From: Nitrospira sp.
Lineage (GTDB): Bacteria; Nitrospirota; Nitrospiria; Nitrospirales; Nitrospiraceae
Assembly: GCA_015904075.1 (NCBI GenBank)
Contig: JABMDH010000032.1
Location: 14,815 to 22,777, forward strand
Reading direction: 5' to 3'
Length of the DNA: 7,963 nucleotides
Both the position numbers and the translations under genes were made by a program. Positions 1-5,998 of this stretch are shown piece after piece; the first letter of the stretch is position 1; the number at the start of each line of letters is the position of its first letter. The notes under the pieces were generated by a model, which searched no databases, was not told the DNA's origin, and saw only the letters and a list, made by a program, of their open reading frames with translations.

Positions 1-441
1 TTCCGCCAGACGCTTGGTCAAGCGGTGGGCCAAGACGATCGGCATCGGCATCAACTCGTCGGTTTCATTCGTGGCGTAGCCGAACATCAACCCTTGGTAG
101 CCGGCCCCTCCGGAATCGACGCCCATGGCGATGTCGCCGGATTGCTGGTGGATGGCGGTCAAGACGGAGCAGGTGTGATAGTCGAAGCCCCACGAGGCAT
201 CGGTATATCCCACGTCCTTGATGACGTCGCGGATGATGTCGGGAATCTCTACGTAGGCTTTGGTGGAAATTTCACCGGCGACGAAGGCGATGCCGGTGGT
301 CAAGATGGTTTCGCAGGCGACGCGCGAGTATTTGTCCTTCGCGATGATCGCATCCAGGATCCCGTCTGAAATCTGGTCGGCGATCTTGTCAGGGTGCCCT
401 TCCGTCACTGATTCCGAAGTGAACAAGTAGTTGCTTCTCAT
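1..441 (-). CDS. metK: S-adenosylmethionine synthetase, N-terminal part (runs off left edge)
   Basis: MetK makes S-adenosylmethionine from methionine and ATP in the cytoplasm. The minus strand reads 147 codons from an ATG at 441 to the window edge, with a GAGGG ribosome site at 447-451, five bases before the start. The protein opens in the standard family manner ([19 protein letters not shown]), with the ATP-site GHPDK at residues 15-19, and later shows the family stretch around [18 protein letters not shown]. About 60% of a typical 380-400 residue enzyme is missing, including the P-loop-like GGG motif. One oddity: the usual GAGDQG motif reads GAGYQG, with Tyr at residue 115 (codon 99-97), where E. 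coli has the active-site Asp118. It is transcribed away from the resA-like gene, so the two share the 442-690 region. Identification is very secure. Confidence 0.97.
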   Translation of the reverse strand, partial: MRSNYLFTSESVTEGHPDKIADQISDGILDAIIAKDKYSRVACETILTTGIAFVAGEISTKAYVEIPDIIRDVIKDVGYTDASWGFDYHTCSVLTAIHQQSGDIAMGVDSGGAGYQGLMFGYATNETDELMPMPIVLAHRLTKRLAE

Positions 442-521
442 ACGATCCCTCAAGGTTGCGGTTGTCGAACGCCGCCGGTGGTTCGTGTAGAATTAACGAG
501 GTCCGAGCGACAGACTGGCGT

Positions 522-540
522 TAGAATTCGTTGGATTCTA
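522..540. promoter_or_regulatory. Short inverted repeat TAGAAT-N7-ATTCTA
   Basis: A perfect 6+6 bp palindrome with a 7-base centre lies about 80 bp upstream of metK and 70 bp upstream of the resA-side promoter. A third TAGAAT occurs at 488-493. The size suits a dimeric regulator's operator, but no known site is recognised and AT-rich palindromes of this length can arise by chance. Confidence 0.22.
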
Positions 541-550
541 GAGGAGATGC

Positions 551-616
551 ATGGATTTGTCCATCACTACTAATAAAGAGGTGAGGGGCAGCGAGGGCGC
601 ACAGGCGCTGCCTTGA
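551..616 (+). CDS. Possible 21-residue leader peptide (weak)
   Basis: A small reading frame starts with ATG at 551 behind a strong purine-rich ribosome site (GAGGAG, 541-546) and ends with TGA at 614-616. It encodes MDLSITTNKEVRGSEGAQAL plus a final proline. The stop codon overlaps the -35 box of the promoter at 613-642. A competing ATG at 547 gives only eight residues. No family is recognised and no promoter is obvious upstream. It may be a leader peptide, a gene remnant or chance; only the ribosome site speaks for it. Confidence 0.15.
   Translation: MDLSITTNKEVRGSEGAQALP
587..612. repeat. GC-rich hairpin just upstream of the -35 box
   Basis: GGCAGCG (587-593) and CGCTGCC (606-612) form a perfect 7-bp stem with a 12-base loop, ending exactly one base before TTGACA. 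It could be a regulator site next to the promoter or a weak terminator for a transcript from the left. There is no T-run directly after it, which argues against a classical terminator. Confidence 0.3.
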
Positions 617-642
617 CACTTCTTTTGGGGCGTTTGTAAGAT
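613..642 (+). promoter_or_regulatory. Sigma70-type promoter for the resA-like/ccdA operon
   Basis: TTGACA (613-618) matches the -35 consensus exactly. TAAGAT (637-642) is a one-mismatch -10 box with an 18-base spacer. The predicted transcript start near 649 leaves only about 12 bases before the ATG at 661 but about 42 before the ATG at 691, which supports the latter as the start of the downstream gene. Confidence 0.6.
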
Positions 643-690
643 GACAAGATTTCAAGGGAAATGCGTACGCCATCGTACGGGGACCTGTTT

Positions 691-1260
691 ATGAAATGTT
701 TTTCGTCCATATGGATGTGCATCGGACTGATAGCTACTCAGCCCGCGCTCGGTGTATGTCTATCAACAGCGGCCGGCGCCGAGTCACCATTTGCAAGACC
801 GCAGGTAGTCGAACGGAATCTTGCGATGGTGAAGGTCGGCGACGAGGCGCCGAACTTTCAGTTGCGCGATCTTGCCGGCAATATGATGAGCCTGTCTCAA
901 TTTCGAGGCAAAGTCGTCCTGCTGAATTTTTGGGCTACCTGGTGTGGACCCTGCCGGGTTGAGATGCCGGCGATGGAGCAACTGTATCGGACTCTTTCCC
1001 GCAGGGAGTTCGAGATTTTGGCGGTCTCCACGGACGCCCAAGGCGCCGCGGTGACTCGTCCGTTTCAGCGGGAGATGGGGTTTACGTTTCCCATTCTCCA
1101 TGACGAGGAATATCGAGTCGGTGTCATCTATGGCGCACGATCGCTTCCTCTCACCTTCATGGTCGATCGCCAGGGTGTCATTCGAAAAAAGATTTTTGGT
1201 GCCCGCGACTGGGACTCGCCTGAAGCCCGCGAATTGATCCAGATACTCATGAAGTCGTAA
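691..1260 (+). CDS. TlpA/ResA-family thiol-disulfide oxidoreductase, exported
   Basis: A thioredoxin-fold protein of the AhpC-TSA/Redoxin type (TlpA, ResA, CcmG), expected to act in the periplasm as a dithiol reductant, for example on apocytochrome c. I start it at 691 (189 residues): a GGGGA ribosome site lies at 679-683, seven bases upstream, and the protein then opens as a normal signal peptide (MKCFSSIWMC, hydrophobic core, probable cleavage after AGA near residue 30). The frame stays open to an ATG at 661, whose AGGGA is only one base away. Seen: VGDEAPNF at the domain start, active site WATWCGPCR with cysteines at residues 85 and 88, and cis-proline motif SLPLTFMVD. ccdA begins two bases after the stop, so the pair is almost certainly an operon. 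The exact subfamily (ResA or TlpA) cannot be fixed by eye. Confidence 0.9.
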   Translation: MKCFSSIWMCIGLIATQPALGVCLSTAAGAESPFARPQVVERNLAMVKVGDEAPNFQLRDLAGNMMSLSQFRGKVVLLNFWATWCGPCRVEMPAMEQLYRTLSRREFEILAVSTDAQGAAVTRPFQREMGFTFPILHDEEYRVGVIYGARSLPLTFMVDRQGVIRKKIFGARDWDSPEARELIQILMKS

Positions 1261-1262
1261 GC

Positions 1263-2009
1263 ATGACACAATCGATCCCTCAAATTTCACTGATTGCCGC
1301 GTTTTCAGCCTGCTTGCTGTCGTTCGTGTCCCCATGTGTGTTGCCGCTGGTGCCGTCCTACATTTCGTATATCACAGGACTCTCGGTCGAACAGCTGACG
1401 GATGCATCGGAACGGGTGAAATTCAAGAAGGCGATCGTGCTGAACTCGTTGCTGTTCATCGCCGGGTTCTCCTCGGTGTTTATTGCGTTTGGCGCATCGG
1501 CCAGTCTCTTGGGGCAAGTTCTGATTACGTATCAGGACCACATTCGCCGCTTCGGTGGGGCCTTGATCGTGGTGTTCGGGCTCTATCTGCTCGGTCTCCT
1601 GAATTTGAATTTTTTAAAAATGGAGCATCGCTTTCAATTCCGCAGCCGGCCGGCCGGGTATTTGGGATCGTTCCTGATCGGCGTGGCGTTTGCCGCAGGC
1701 TGGACCCCCTGCGTGGGGCCGGTATTGGGTTCAATCCTCTTGTACGCCAGTACGACAGATTCCCTTCTGAGCGGGGTGGTGCTCTTGACGTCCTATTCGT
1801 TAGGGCTGGGCCTGCCGCTTTTTCTGACGGCATTGGGTGTGGATCGATTTCTGGCCTACTTCAAGCAGGCCCGCGCCTACCTCTGGGGCGTGTCGACGGT
1901 GAGCGGCGTGTTACTGGTCGTCGTCGGCGTGATGATCTATGCCAATTCTCTCACGATGATTACGAGTTTCCTGGAGCGGTATGGTATCGGTTGGTATCTG
2001 GGGCAGTAG
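1263..2009 (+). CDS. ccdA: CcdA/DsbD-type transmembrane thiol-electron carrier
   Basis: CcdA carries reducing equivalents from cytoplasmic thioredoxin across the inner membrane to periplasmic proteins such as the ResA-like partner encoded just upstream. The 248-residue product is about the usual length and almost entirely hydrophobic, with about six membrane spans. The two functional cysteines sit in the expected family motifs: SPCVLPLVP (Cys25) in the first span and WTPCVGPVLG (Cys150) in the fourth. It starts two bases after the upstream stop and is probably translationally coupled. From codon 89 (base 1527) to the stop the gene has a second, diverged copy at 5349-5831; only this copy is complete. 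It converges on bamD across a 164-bp spacer holding a palindromic element. Confidence 0.95.
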   Translation: MTQSIPQISLIAAFSACLLSFVSPCVLPLVPSYISYITGLSVEQLTDASERVKFKKAIVLNSLLFIAGFSSVFIAFGASASLLGQVLITYQDHIRRFGGALIVVFGLYLLGLLNLNFLKMEHRFQFRSRPAGYLGSFLIGVAFAAGWTPCVGPVLGSILLYASTTDSLLSGVVLLTSYSLGLGLPLFLTALGVDRFLAYFKQARAYLWGVSTVSGVLLVVVGVMIYANSLTMITSFLERYGIGWYLGQ

Positions 2010-2085
2010 TTTATTTTCACTAATCTCTGCTTTTCATAATCTCTTCATCCGCTGATGAGCGCCTACTCGCCGTGCTGCTTTTCGT

Positions 2086-2170
2086 CGTTCGTATCTCGTG
2101 AAGCGCAGGACGGAAATTGAGCGTACTTCTTCTTTGCTTGCGAGATACGCTTCACGAGATACGAGGAACG
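2086..2170. repeat. Palindromic intergenic element (REP-like), possible two-way terminator
   Basis: TCGTATCTCGTGAAGCG (2089-2105) is exactly reverse-complemented at 2148-2164, giving a 17-bp perfect stem around a 42-base loop. With a two-base bulge the arms extend to CGTT at 2086 and AACG at 2170. A partial direct copy of the arm (CGAGATACG, 2141-2149) lies just inside the right arm. It fills the spacer between convergent ccdA and bamD, a typical place for REP/BIME-type repeats. A related but rearranged motif occurs at 4249-4272. The rest of the spacer (2010-2085) shows nothing I can name. Confidence 0.7.
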
Positions 2171-2173
2171 CGG

Positions 2174-3097
2174 CTAGCACCAGGTGCCGAGGCGGCAGGC
2201 GGTAAAGGCCTGCCCAAGCGTACTGGGGGAAGGAATTGAGAACAGCTTTGACACCGGAGATCCGGCCGCAGCCGCTCCAATATCGGCGATGGGGGATGGG
2301 TCTGACTTATGCGCAAATTGAGGGCCTGGTTTTGCCCCGCCTAGCTTTGCGAGCAGGCTGTTTCCGTCATTGACTGCTGTGCTACTCGGGTATTTGCTCG
2401 CTAGTAGGACCAGACTCTCCCGTGCCCAATCGTCGGCACCCAATTCATGGTAGCTCATAGCCAGAAAATACAAGGCATCGGGAGCAACGAGCCGATCGGG
2501 ATAGGTCTTGATGATTAGTTCGAATCGGTGCGCGGCAGCCAGGTACGAGCCGCGCCGGTAGTAGAACTGGCCAACAAATAGGTGCATTTGCGCCAGCCAG
2601 TTATGGCAGTCTTCAATTTTCTGCTGTGCTTGGGCATCGTAGCGGCTTCCAGGATAGTCTTTCCGGACGCGTTCGAATGCGGTGATGGCTTTCTGAATCG
2701 GCTCCGGATCCCGATCGATGCTTTTCGCAAGCTTGAGCTGAACCTCTCCGATCTTAAACGCGGCATAGGGGGCGAGCATATGGCTCCTGAAGAGATCCAG
2801 GAACCGGTTGTATTCGGTTAAGGCCTCGTTGTATTCCTCTTTCTCAAAAAAAGCTTCTCCACGTTTCATGATCACATTGGGGTGGAAGAGCTGTTTCTCA
2901 ATATTGTCTTCGAGAAAGATCTGCTCGTCTACGCCGCTGACCACTTTTTTCACACCGCTTCGTAAGTCTTCGGGGGTGCCTGAACAGGCAGCAAGGAAGC
3001 TTAGTCCTACGAGAAGGCATCCCAGGCGTGGCAGGAAAAAAGAAGCTTGCGATGTCCAACTGGCTTTGGTGTGTGAGACTGTATCCAGTGAGAACAT
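2174..3097 (-). CDS. bamD: BamD-like outer-membrane assembly lipoprotein (copy 1)
   Basis: BamD is the essential lipoprotein of the Bam complex, which inserts beta-barrel proteins into the outer membrane from the periplasmic side. The 307-residue product has a lipoprotein signal ending LSFLAAC (lipid-bearing Cys38) and then a TPR-rich region from about residue 75 to 250. The repeats include GEAFFEKEEYNEALTEYNRF and QFYYRRGSYLAAAHRF, the latter matching the well-conserved BamD third-repeat region. The tail is rich in Ala, Pro and Ser and ends in a C-x5-C pair (CRLGTWC). The start at 3097 has no clear ribosome site; a promoter-like pair sits so close that the mRNA may be leaderless. It diverges from fabH. 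Copy 2 (6023-6943) is about 91% identical. Some YbgF-like TPR proteins look similar, but lipobox, length and the GQFYYRRG motif favour BamD. Confidence 0.88.
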   Translation of the reverse strand: MFSLDTVSHTKASWTSQASFFLPRLGCLLVGLSFLAACSGTPEDLRSGVKKVVSGVDEQIFLEDNIEKQLFHPNVIMKRGEAFFEKEEYNEALTEYNRFLDLFRSHMLAPYAAFKIGEVQLKLAKSIDRDPEPIQKAITAFERVRKDYPGSRYDAQAQQKIEDCHNWLAQMHLFVGQFYYRRGSYLAAAHRFELIIKTYPDRLVAPDALYFLAMSYHELGADDWARESLVLLASKYPSSTAVNDGNSLLAKLGGAKPGPQFAHKSDPSPIADIGAAAAGSPVSKLFSIPSPSTLGQAFTACRLGTWC

Positions 3098-3105
3098 AGG
3101 CTCGA

Positions 3106-3135
3106 TTCATAGCAAGAATGGAGGGCAAAAAGCAA
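3106..3135 (-). promoter_or_regulatory. Promoter of bamD copy 1
   Basis: On the minus strand TTGCTT (3135-3130) and TATGAA (3111-3106) are separated by 18 bases, with TGC before the -10 box forming an extended -10. Both boxes, the spacing and the distance to the ATG (eight bases between box and start codon) are the same in copy 2. The predicted transcript start is near 3099, only about two bases before the start codon. Confidence 0.5.
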
Positions 3136-3152
3136 CGAGCAGGAGGGTTCGG

Positions 3153-3181
3153 TTGACCCACATCCGCCCTCTCCCTATAAT
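3153..3181 (+). promoter_or_regulatory. Strong sigma70-type promoter of fabH copy 1
   Basis: TTGACC (3153-3158) and a perfect TATAAT (3176-3181) are separated by the ideal 17 bases. The same boxes and spacer length occur in copy 2 although the spacer sequence has changed. The transcript should start near 3188 and carry a leader of about 50 bases. An AGGA ribosome site follows at 3232-3235. Confidence 0.75.
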
Positions 3182-3238
3182 CCCGCGCACGTTGTATCGG
3201 TAGCACCTTGTTGTCTTGACCTATCATCGGTAGGAAGC

Positions 3239-4231
3239 ATGATTCGAACCAGGGCGATTGGAACGGGCAGCTACGTGCCTCATCGGGTCGTGACGAACGA
3301 GGAGATTGCCCGGCCGTTAGGACTCGCTCCCGACCAGATCTACCGGCTGACCGGCATTCGAGAACGGCATTGGGCGGCAGATCACGAGGCGTCTTCTGAC
3401 ATGGCGATTGAGGCGGGACGCCAGGCCCTCTTGGTGGCCGGCTGTGACGCGTCTGCTATCGAGGCCGTCATTGTGTCCACCACGTCTCCGGATGTGGTGT
3501 TTCCTTCAACCGCTTGTTATGTCCAGCGTGGATTAGGATGTAAAAGCGTGGGTGCGTTTGATGTATCTGCTTCCTGCTCCGGCTTTCTCTATGGGCTCTC
3601 TATGGCCCACGCCATGATTGAGAGCGGGCAAATTCGGACCTGTTTGGTGGCGGCATCGGAGGTCAAGTCTCGTTTTCTCAATCCAAAAGATGAGGCGACC
3701 GCCATGTTGTTCGGCGATGGGGCAGGTGCTGTCGTATTGCGTGGCGAGGAAGATCGAAGTCCGGAGAGGCGAGGGATCTTAGGCATCAGGTTGCGCGCCG
3801 ATGGGTCGCGGCATGAGCTCATTCGTGTTCAGGCCGGCGGATCGCGAACGCCGTCTTCTCACGCTACGGTAGAGAAGCATGAACATACCCTACGTATGCA
3901 GGGCGCCTCACTCTATCGGGTTGCGATTCGGCGGATTGAACAGGCTGTGCAGGATATCTTGAAGGAGTTCGGAGTCGGTCTTCGTGAGGTCAAGCAGGTC
4001 GTTCTTCATCAGGCCAACGGCCGGATTCTCGCCCAGATTGCCGATCGTCTGGCGATCCCTCAGGACAGACTCTCGTCGGTCATCGAACGGTACGGCAACA
4101 CGTCATCAGCGTCGTTGCCCATTGCCCTTGATGTGGCGGTGCGCGGTGGGGCTATTGCCCCCGGTGATCTTGTCCTGCTGGGCAGTTTCGGCGGAGGCTT
4201 GACGTGGGCGACCGGGCTTGTCCGGTGGTAG
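3239..4231 (+). CDS. fabH: Beta-ketoacyl-ACP synthase III (copy 1)
   Basis: FabH condenses acetyl-CoA (or another short acyl-CoA) with malonyl-ACP, the first step of type II fatty-acid synthesis in the cytoplasm. The 330-residue product has the normal family length and start (MIRTRAIGTGSYVPHRVVTN). The catalytic triad is complete: Cys113 in SASCSGF, His257 in LHQAN and Asn287 in ERYGNTSSAS, followed by the GSFGGGLTWA end motif. AGGA at 3232-3235 is a ribosome site somewhat close to the ATG. The gene stands alone behind its own strong promoter and is not in a fab cluster; it ends 71 bp before the convergent kinase gene. A second copy starts at 7084, about 95% identical over the visible 293 residues. 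An alternative acyl-CoA starter, or a FabH-like KAS III outside housekeeping synthesis, cannot be excluded. Confidence 0.95.
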   Translation: MIRTRAIGTGSYVPHRVVTNEEIARPLGLAPDQIYRLTGIRERHWAADHEASSDMAIEAGRQALLVAGCDASAIEAVIVSTTSPDVVFPSTACYVQRGLGCKSVGAFDVSASCSGFLYGLSMAHAMIESGQIRTCLVAASEVKSRFLNPKDEATAMLFGDGAGAVVLRGEEDRSPERRGILGIRLRADGSRHELIRVQAGGSRTPSSHATVEKHEHTLRMQGASLYRVAIRRIEQAVQDILKEFGVGLREVKQVVLHQANGRILAQIADRLAIPQDRLSSVIERYGNTSSASLPIALDVAVRGGAIAPGDLVLLGSFGGGLTWATGLVRW

Positions 4232-4248
4232 CAGTCCAGTGAGCGTAT

Positions 4249-4303
4249 TCGTATCTCGTCGTTCGTGAAGCGTAAGGCCTGCTCCGTCGGCGCGCGTGCA
4301 GGC
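4249..4303. repeat. Rearranged palindrome motif plus hairpin in the fabH-phoR convergent spacer
   Basis: TCGTATCTCGT (4249-4259) and CGTGAAGCG (4264-4272) are the two halves of the arm seen at 2089-2105; the short inserted stretch makes the TCGT/CGTT part look duplicated. Next, GCCTGC (4277-4282) and GCAGGC (4298-4303) form a 6-bp stem with a 15-base loop that overlaps the last base of the kinase stop codon. No T-run is visible, so service as a shared terminator is only possible. Confidence 0.45.
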
Positions 4304-5343
4304 TAAAACTTGCCCGTTTGAACCACTATTTTATCTCTGCTTCGAATGGGAAGACGCACCACGAATTTGCTCCCGTGAGGCTGGTTCGCTTCTACCCACA
4401 CCTGTCCCCCATGCCCTTCTACGATATGCTTCACAATTGCTAGCCCGAGCCCTGTCCCGCCCAGTTCACGCGACCGGGCCTTGTCGACACGATAAAATCG
4501 CTCAAATACCCGTGGGCGGTCCTGTTCGGGGATGCCGATTCCTGTGTCGGATACCGTGAGTTCGATTCCTCCTTCAGCGGATCCCATTGATCCTGTCCCG
4601 TTGATCAACCTGGAATTGACGGTGATAGTGCCGCCGGCGGGCGTATATTTCACGGCATTATCGAGCAAATTGGTCAGCACCTGCATCAGGCGGCCTTCAT
4701 CGCCTGGGACAGGAGGGAGATTGTCGTCAATCGACGGGACCAAGCGATGCCCGTTCTTATCGGCGATGGGTTTGATCGTGGCTAACGCACGGTCGATAAT
4801 CGGGCGCAAGTCAACCGGTTCTTCTTTCAATAGGACACGGCCCGATTCGATTTTCGATAGTTCGAGCAAATCTTCGATGATCAGGTTCAGCCGGTCGCTC
4901 TGTTTAAGGATGATATCCAGAAATTTCGCTGATGCCACAGGGTCGTCTTTCGCCCCATCCAGCAGGGCTTCGACATAGCCTTTGATGGATGTGAGCGGTG
5001 TGCGCAGTTCATGGGAGACGTTTGCCACGAAGTCTTTCCGGATATTTTCGAGACGTCGTAGTTCGGTCATGTCATGGAATACCAGCACGACACAGGCTTC
5101 ATTTTCCCGTTCGCCTCCCGCGACGGAGACCTCGATGTGTAAGCAGCGATTGGAGAGCGGCAGCACAATCTCACCCTCATGATTCGTCCGCGACCGCAGA
5201 GAGGAAATGACGAGGTCGTTCAATTCTTGGTGGCGGAACAGCTCTGCACAGGGACGGCCACGGGCCTCTGCGCGTGAGACTCCAAACATACGCTCCAGCG
5301 CCGGGTTGATCTGTAAGACATGGCTGCGATAGTCGAGCACCAT
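4303..5343 (-). CDS. phoR: PhoR-like sensor histidine kinase, N-terminus lost at the repeat junction
   Basis: A membrane-anchored sensor kinase that would phosphorylate a response regulator (PhoB-like if truly PhoR, in phosphate control). The 346 residues visible are a PAS domain (about 1-95), a HisKA dimerisation domain with phospho-accepting His111 in VSHELRTPL, and an HATPase_c domain with N-box (Asn225, Asn229), DTGIG (266-270) and GGTGLGLA (295-302). Typical PhoR proteins are 430-600 residues and begin with membrane spans, all absent here. The frame carries one more codon (Val) upstream of the ATG at 5343, then hits TGA at 5349-5347 where ccdA sequence begins, so the true coding region probably continued as GVMVLD. 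If expressed it would be a soluble kinase core; no ribosome site is visible. The family is certain, the PhoR name likely. Confidence 0.85.
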   Translation of the reverse strand: MVLDYRSHVLQINPALERMFGVSRAEARGRPCAELFRHQELNDLVISSLRSRTNHEGEIVLPLSNRCLHIEVSVAGGERENEACVVLVFHDMTELRRLENIRKDFVANVSHELRTPLTSIKGYVEALLDGAKDDPVASAKFLDIILKQSDRLNLIIEDLLELSKIESGRVLLKEEPVDLRPIIDRALATIKPIADKNGHRLVPSIDDNLPPVPGDEGRLMQVLTNLLDNAVKYTPAGGTITVNSRLINGTGSMGSAEGGIELTVSDTGIGIPEQDRPRVFERFYRVDKARSRELGGTGLGLAIVKHIVEGHGGQVWVEANQPHGSKFVVRLPIRSRDKIVVQTGKF

Positions 5344-5346
5344 GAC

Positions 5347-5350
5347 TCAC
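5347..5350. other. Junction between repeat units: phoR interior joined to ccdA interior
   Basis: Up to 5348 the sequence reads as phoR on the minus strand. From 5349 it matches ccdA from base 1527 onward (ACGTATCAGGACCACATTCG in both). Just left of the joint the alignment to ccdA breaks at once, with only one of four bases agreeing, so there is no useful homology at the breakpoint. No IS end, att-like core or target duplication is visible. Confidence 0.85.
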
Positions 5351-5831
5351 GTATCAGGACCACATTCGCCGCTTCGGCGGGGTCTTGATCGTGGTATTCG
5401 GGCTCTATTTGCTCGGCGTCCTGAATTTAAATTTCTTGAAAATGGAGCATCGCTTTCAATTCCGCAGCCGGCCGGCCGGGTATTTGGGATCGTTCCTGAT
5501 CGGCGTGGCGTTTGCTGCAGGCTGGACCCCCTGTGTGGGGCCGGTATTGGGATCGATCCTCTTGTATGCCAGCACGACAGATTCCCTCGTGAGCGGGGTG
5601 GTGCTATTGACGTCCTATTCGCTAGGGCTGGGTCTGCCGCTTTTTCTGACGGCGTTGGGTGTGGATCGATTCCTGGCTTACTTCAAGCAGGCCCGCGCCT
5701 ATCTCTGGGGTGTTTCGACTGTGAGTGGAGTGTTGCTGGTCATTGTCGGCGTGATGATCTATGCCAATTCTCTCACGATGGTCACGAGCTTTCTGGAGCG
5801 GTACGGTATCGGCTGGTACTTAGGTCAGTAG
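5349..5831 (+). pseudogene. ccdA: 5'-truncated second copy of ccdA
   Basis: This stretch aligns without gaps to codons 89-248 and the stop of the intact ccdA. It lacks the first two or so membrane spans and the first redox cysteine (SPCVLP); WTPCVGP remains, so it cannot work as a normal CcdA. The frame is open to the stop at 5829-5831. A TTG at 5385 could start a 148-residue piece, but no ribosome site is evident. By hand count 42 of 483 bases differ from copy 1, yet only five residues change, all conservative (Ala/Val, Leu/Val twice, Val/Ile, Ile/Val). That pattern was made while the gene was whole, so the truncation is younger than the divergence. Confidence 0.88.
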
Positions 5832-5900
5832 GCAGTTCTTCGCATCTTCGCCCTTATTGCCGCCTATTCGTAATCCCGTCAACCGCGCGCCGATCGAAAG

Positions 5901-5998
5901 AGCTTATGGCGTGTGGCCTATGGCACGAGACTGAAGCGCGAATCGAAGCGGGCTAACGCCTGATCCGATTACGTGCCATACGTCATCAGCTATACGCT
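5901..5998. repeat. Long imperfect hairpin in the second ccdA-bamD spacer
   Basis: Bases 5901-5927 and 5972-5998 form 27-bp arms that match at about 20 positions when one is reverse-complemented, including a perfect inner TATGGCACG/CGTGCCATA (5919-5927, 5972-5980); several of the other positions are G-T pairs. The loop is 44 bases. It holds the same place as the palindrome at 2086-2170 but has an unrelated sequence. It is probably another class of dispersed palindromic repeat and perhaps a terminator between convergent genes. Bases 5832-5900 show nothing else I can name. Confidence 0.6.

Larger units (their letters stand above)
1527..5348. repeat. Unit 1 of a head-to-tail segmental repeat (3822 bp)
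   Basis: This unit holds the 3' 161 codons of ccdA, bamD, fabH and the 3' part of a phoR-like gene. The same order begins again at 5349. The offset is 3822 at ccdA, 3849 at the 3' end of bamD, and 3846 and 3845 at the starts of bamD and fabH, so indels lie mainly in the ccdA-bamD spacer, plus one lost codon in bamD. Confidence 0.9.

Noticed and set aside
25..369. Plus-strand open frame of 114 codons
   Set aside because: It is antisense to metK, whose minus-strand protein is an unmistakable family member; the frame is a shadow of GC-rich coding sequence.
442..550. SAM- or SAH-binding riboswitch in the metK leader
   Set aside because: Only a 5-bp stem (466-470 with 481-485) is evident, and no riboswitch consensus that I know could be matched.
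784..1335. Minus-strand open frame of 183 codons over the resA-like gene
   Set aside because: Composition is low-complexity and Arg-rich with no domain, while the plus frame has a clear thioredoxin active site.
1334..2023. Second plus-strand frame over ccdA (229 codons), also open over the ccdA fragment at 5342-5956
   Set aside because: Being open in both copies looked interesting, but differences between the copies fall mostly at third positions of the ccdA frame, so selection acts on ccdA only.
2808..3203. Plus-strand frame opposite bamD (and its counterpart at 6657-6950)
   Set aside because: It is antisense to the signal peptide and early domain of BamD, and the two copies are not kept as proteins.
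2898..3227. Minus-strand frame of 109 codons covering the bamD/fabH promoter region
   Set aside because: It runs through both promoters and into the bamD sequence in the wrong frame and has no counterpart in unit 2.
5300..5400. Insertion sequence or integrase-made joint at the unit boundary
   Set aside because: There are no terminal inverted repeats, no target duplication, no recombinase gene and no tRNA end near 5348/5349.
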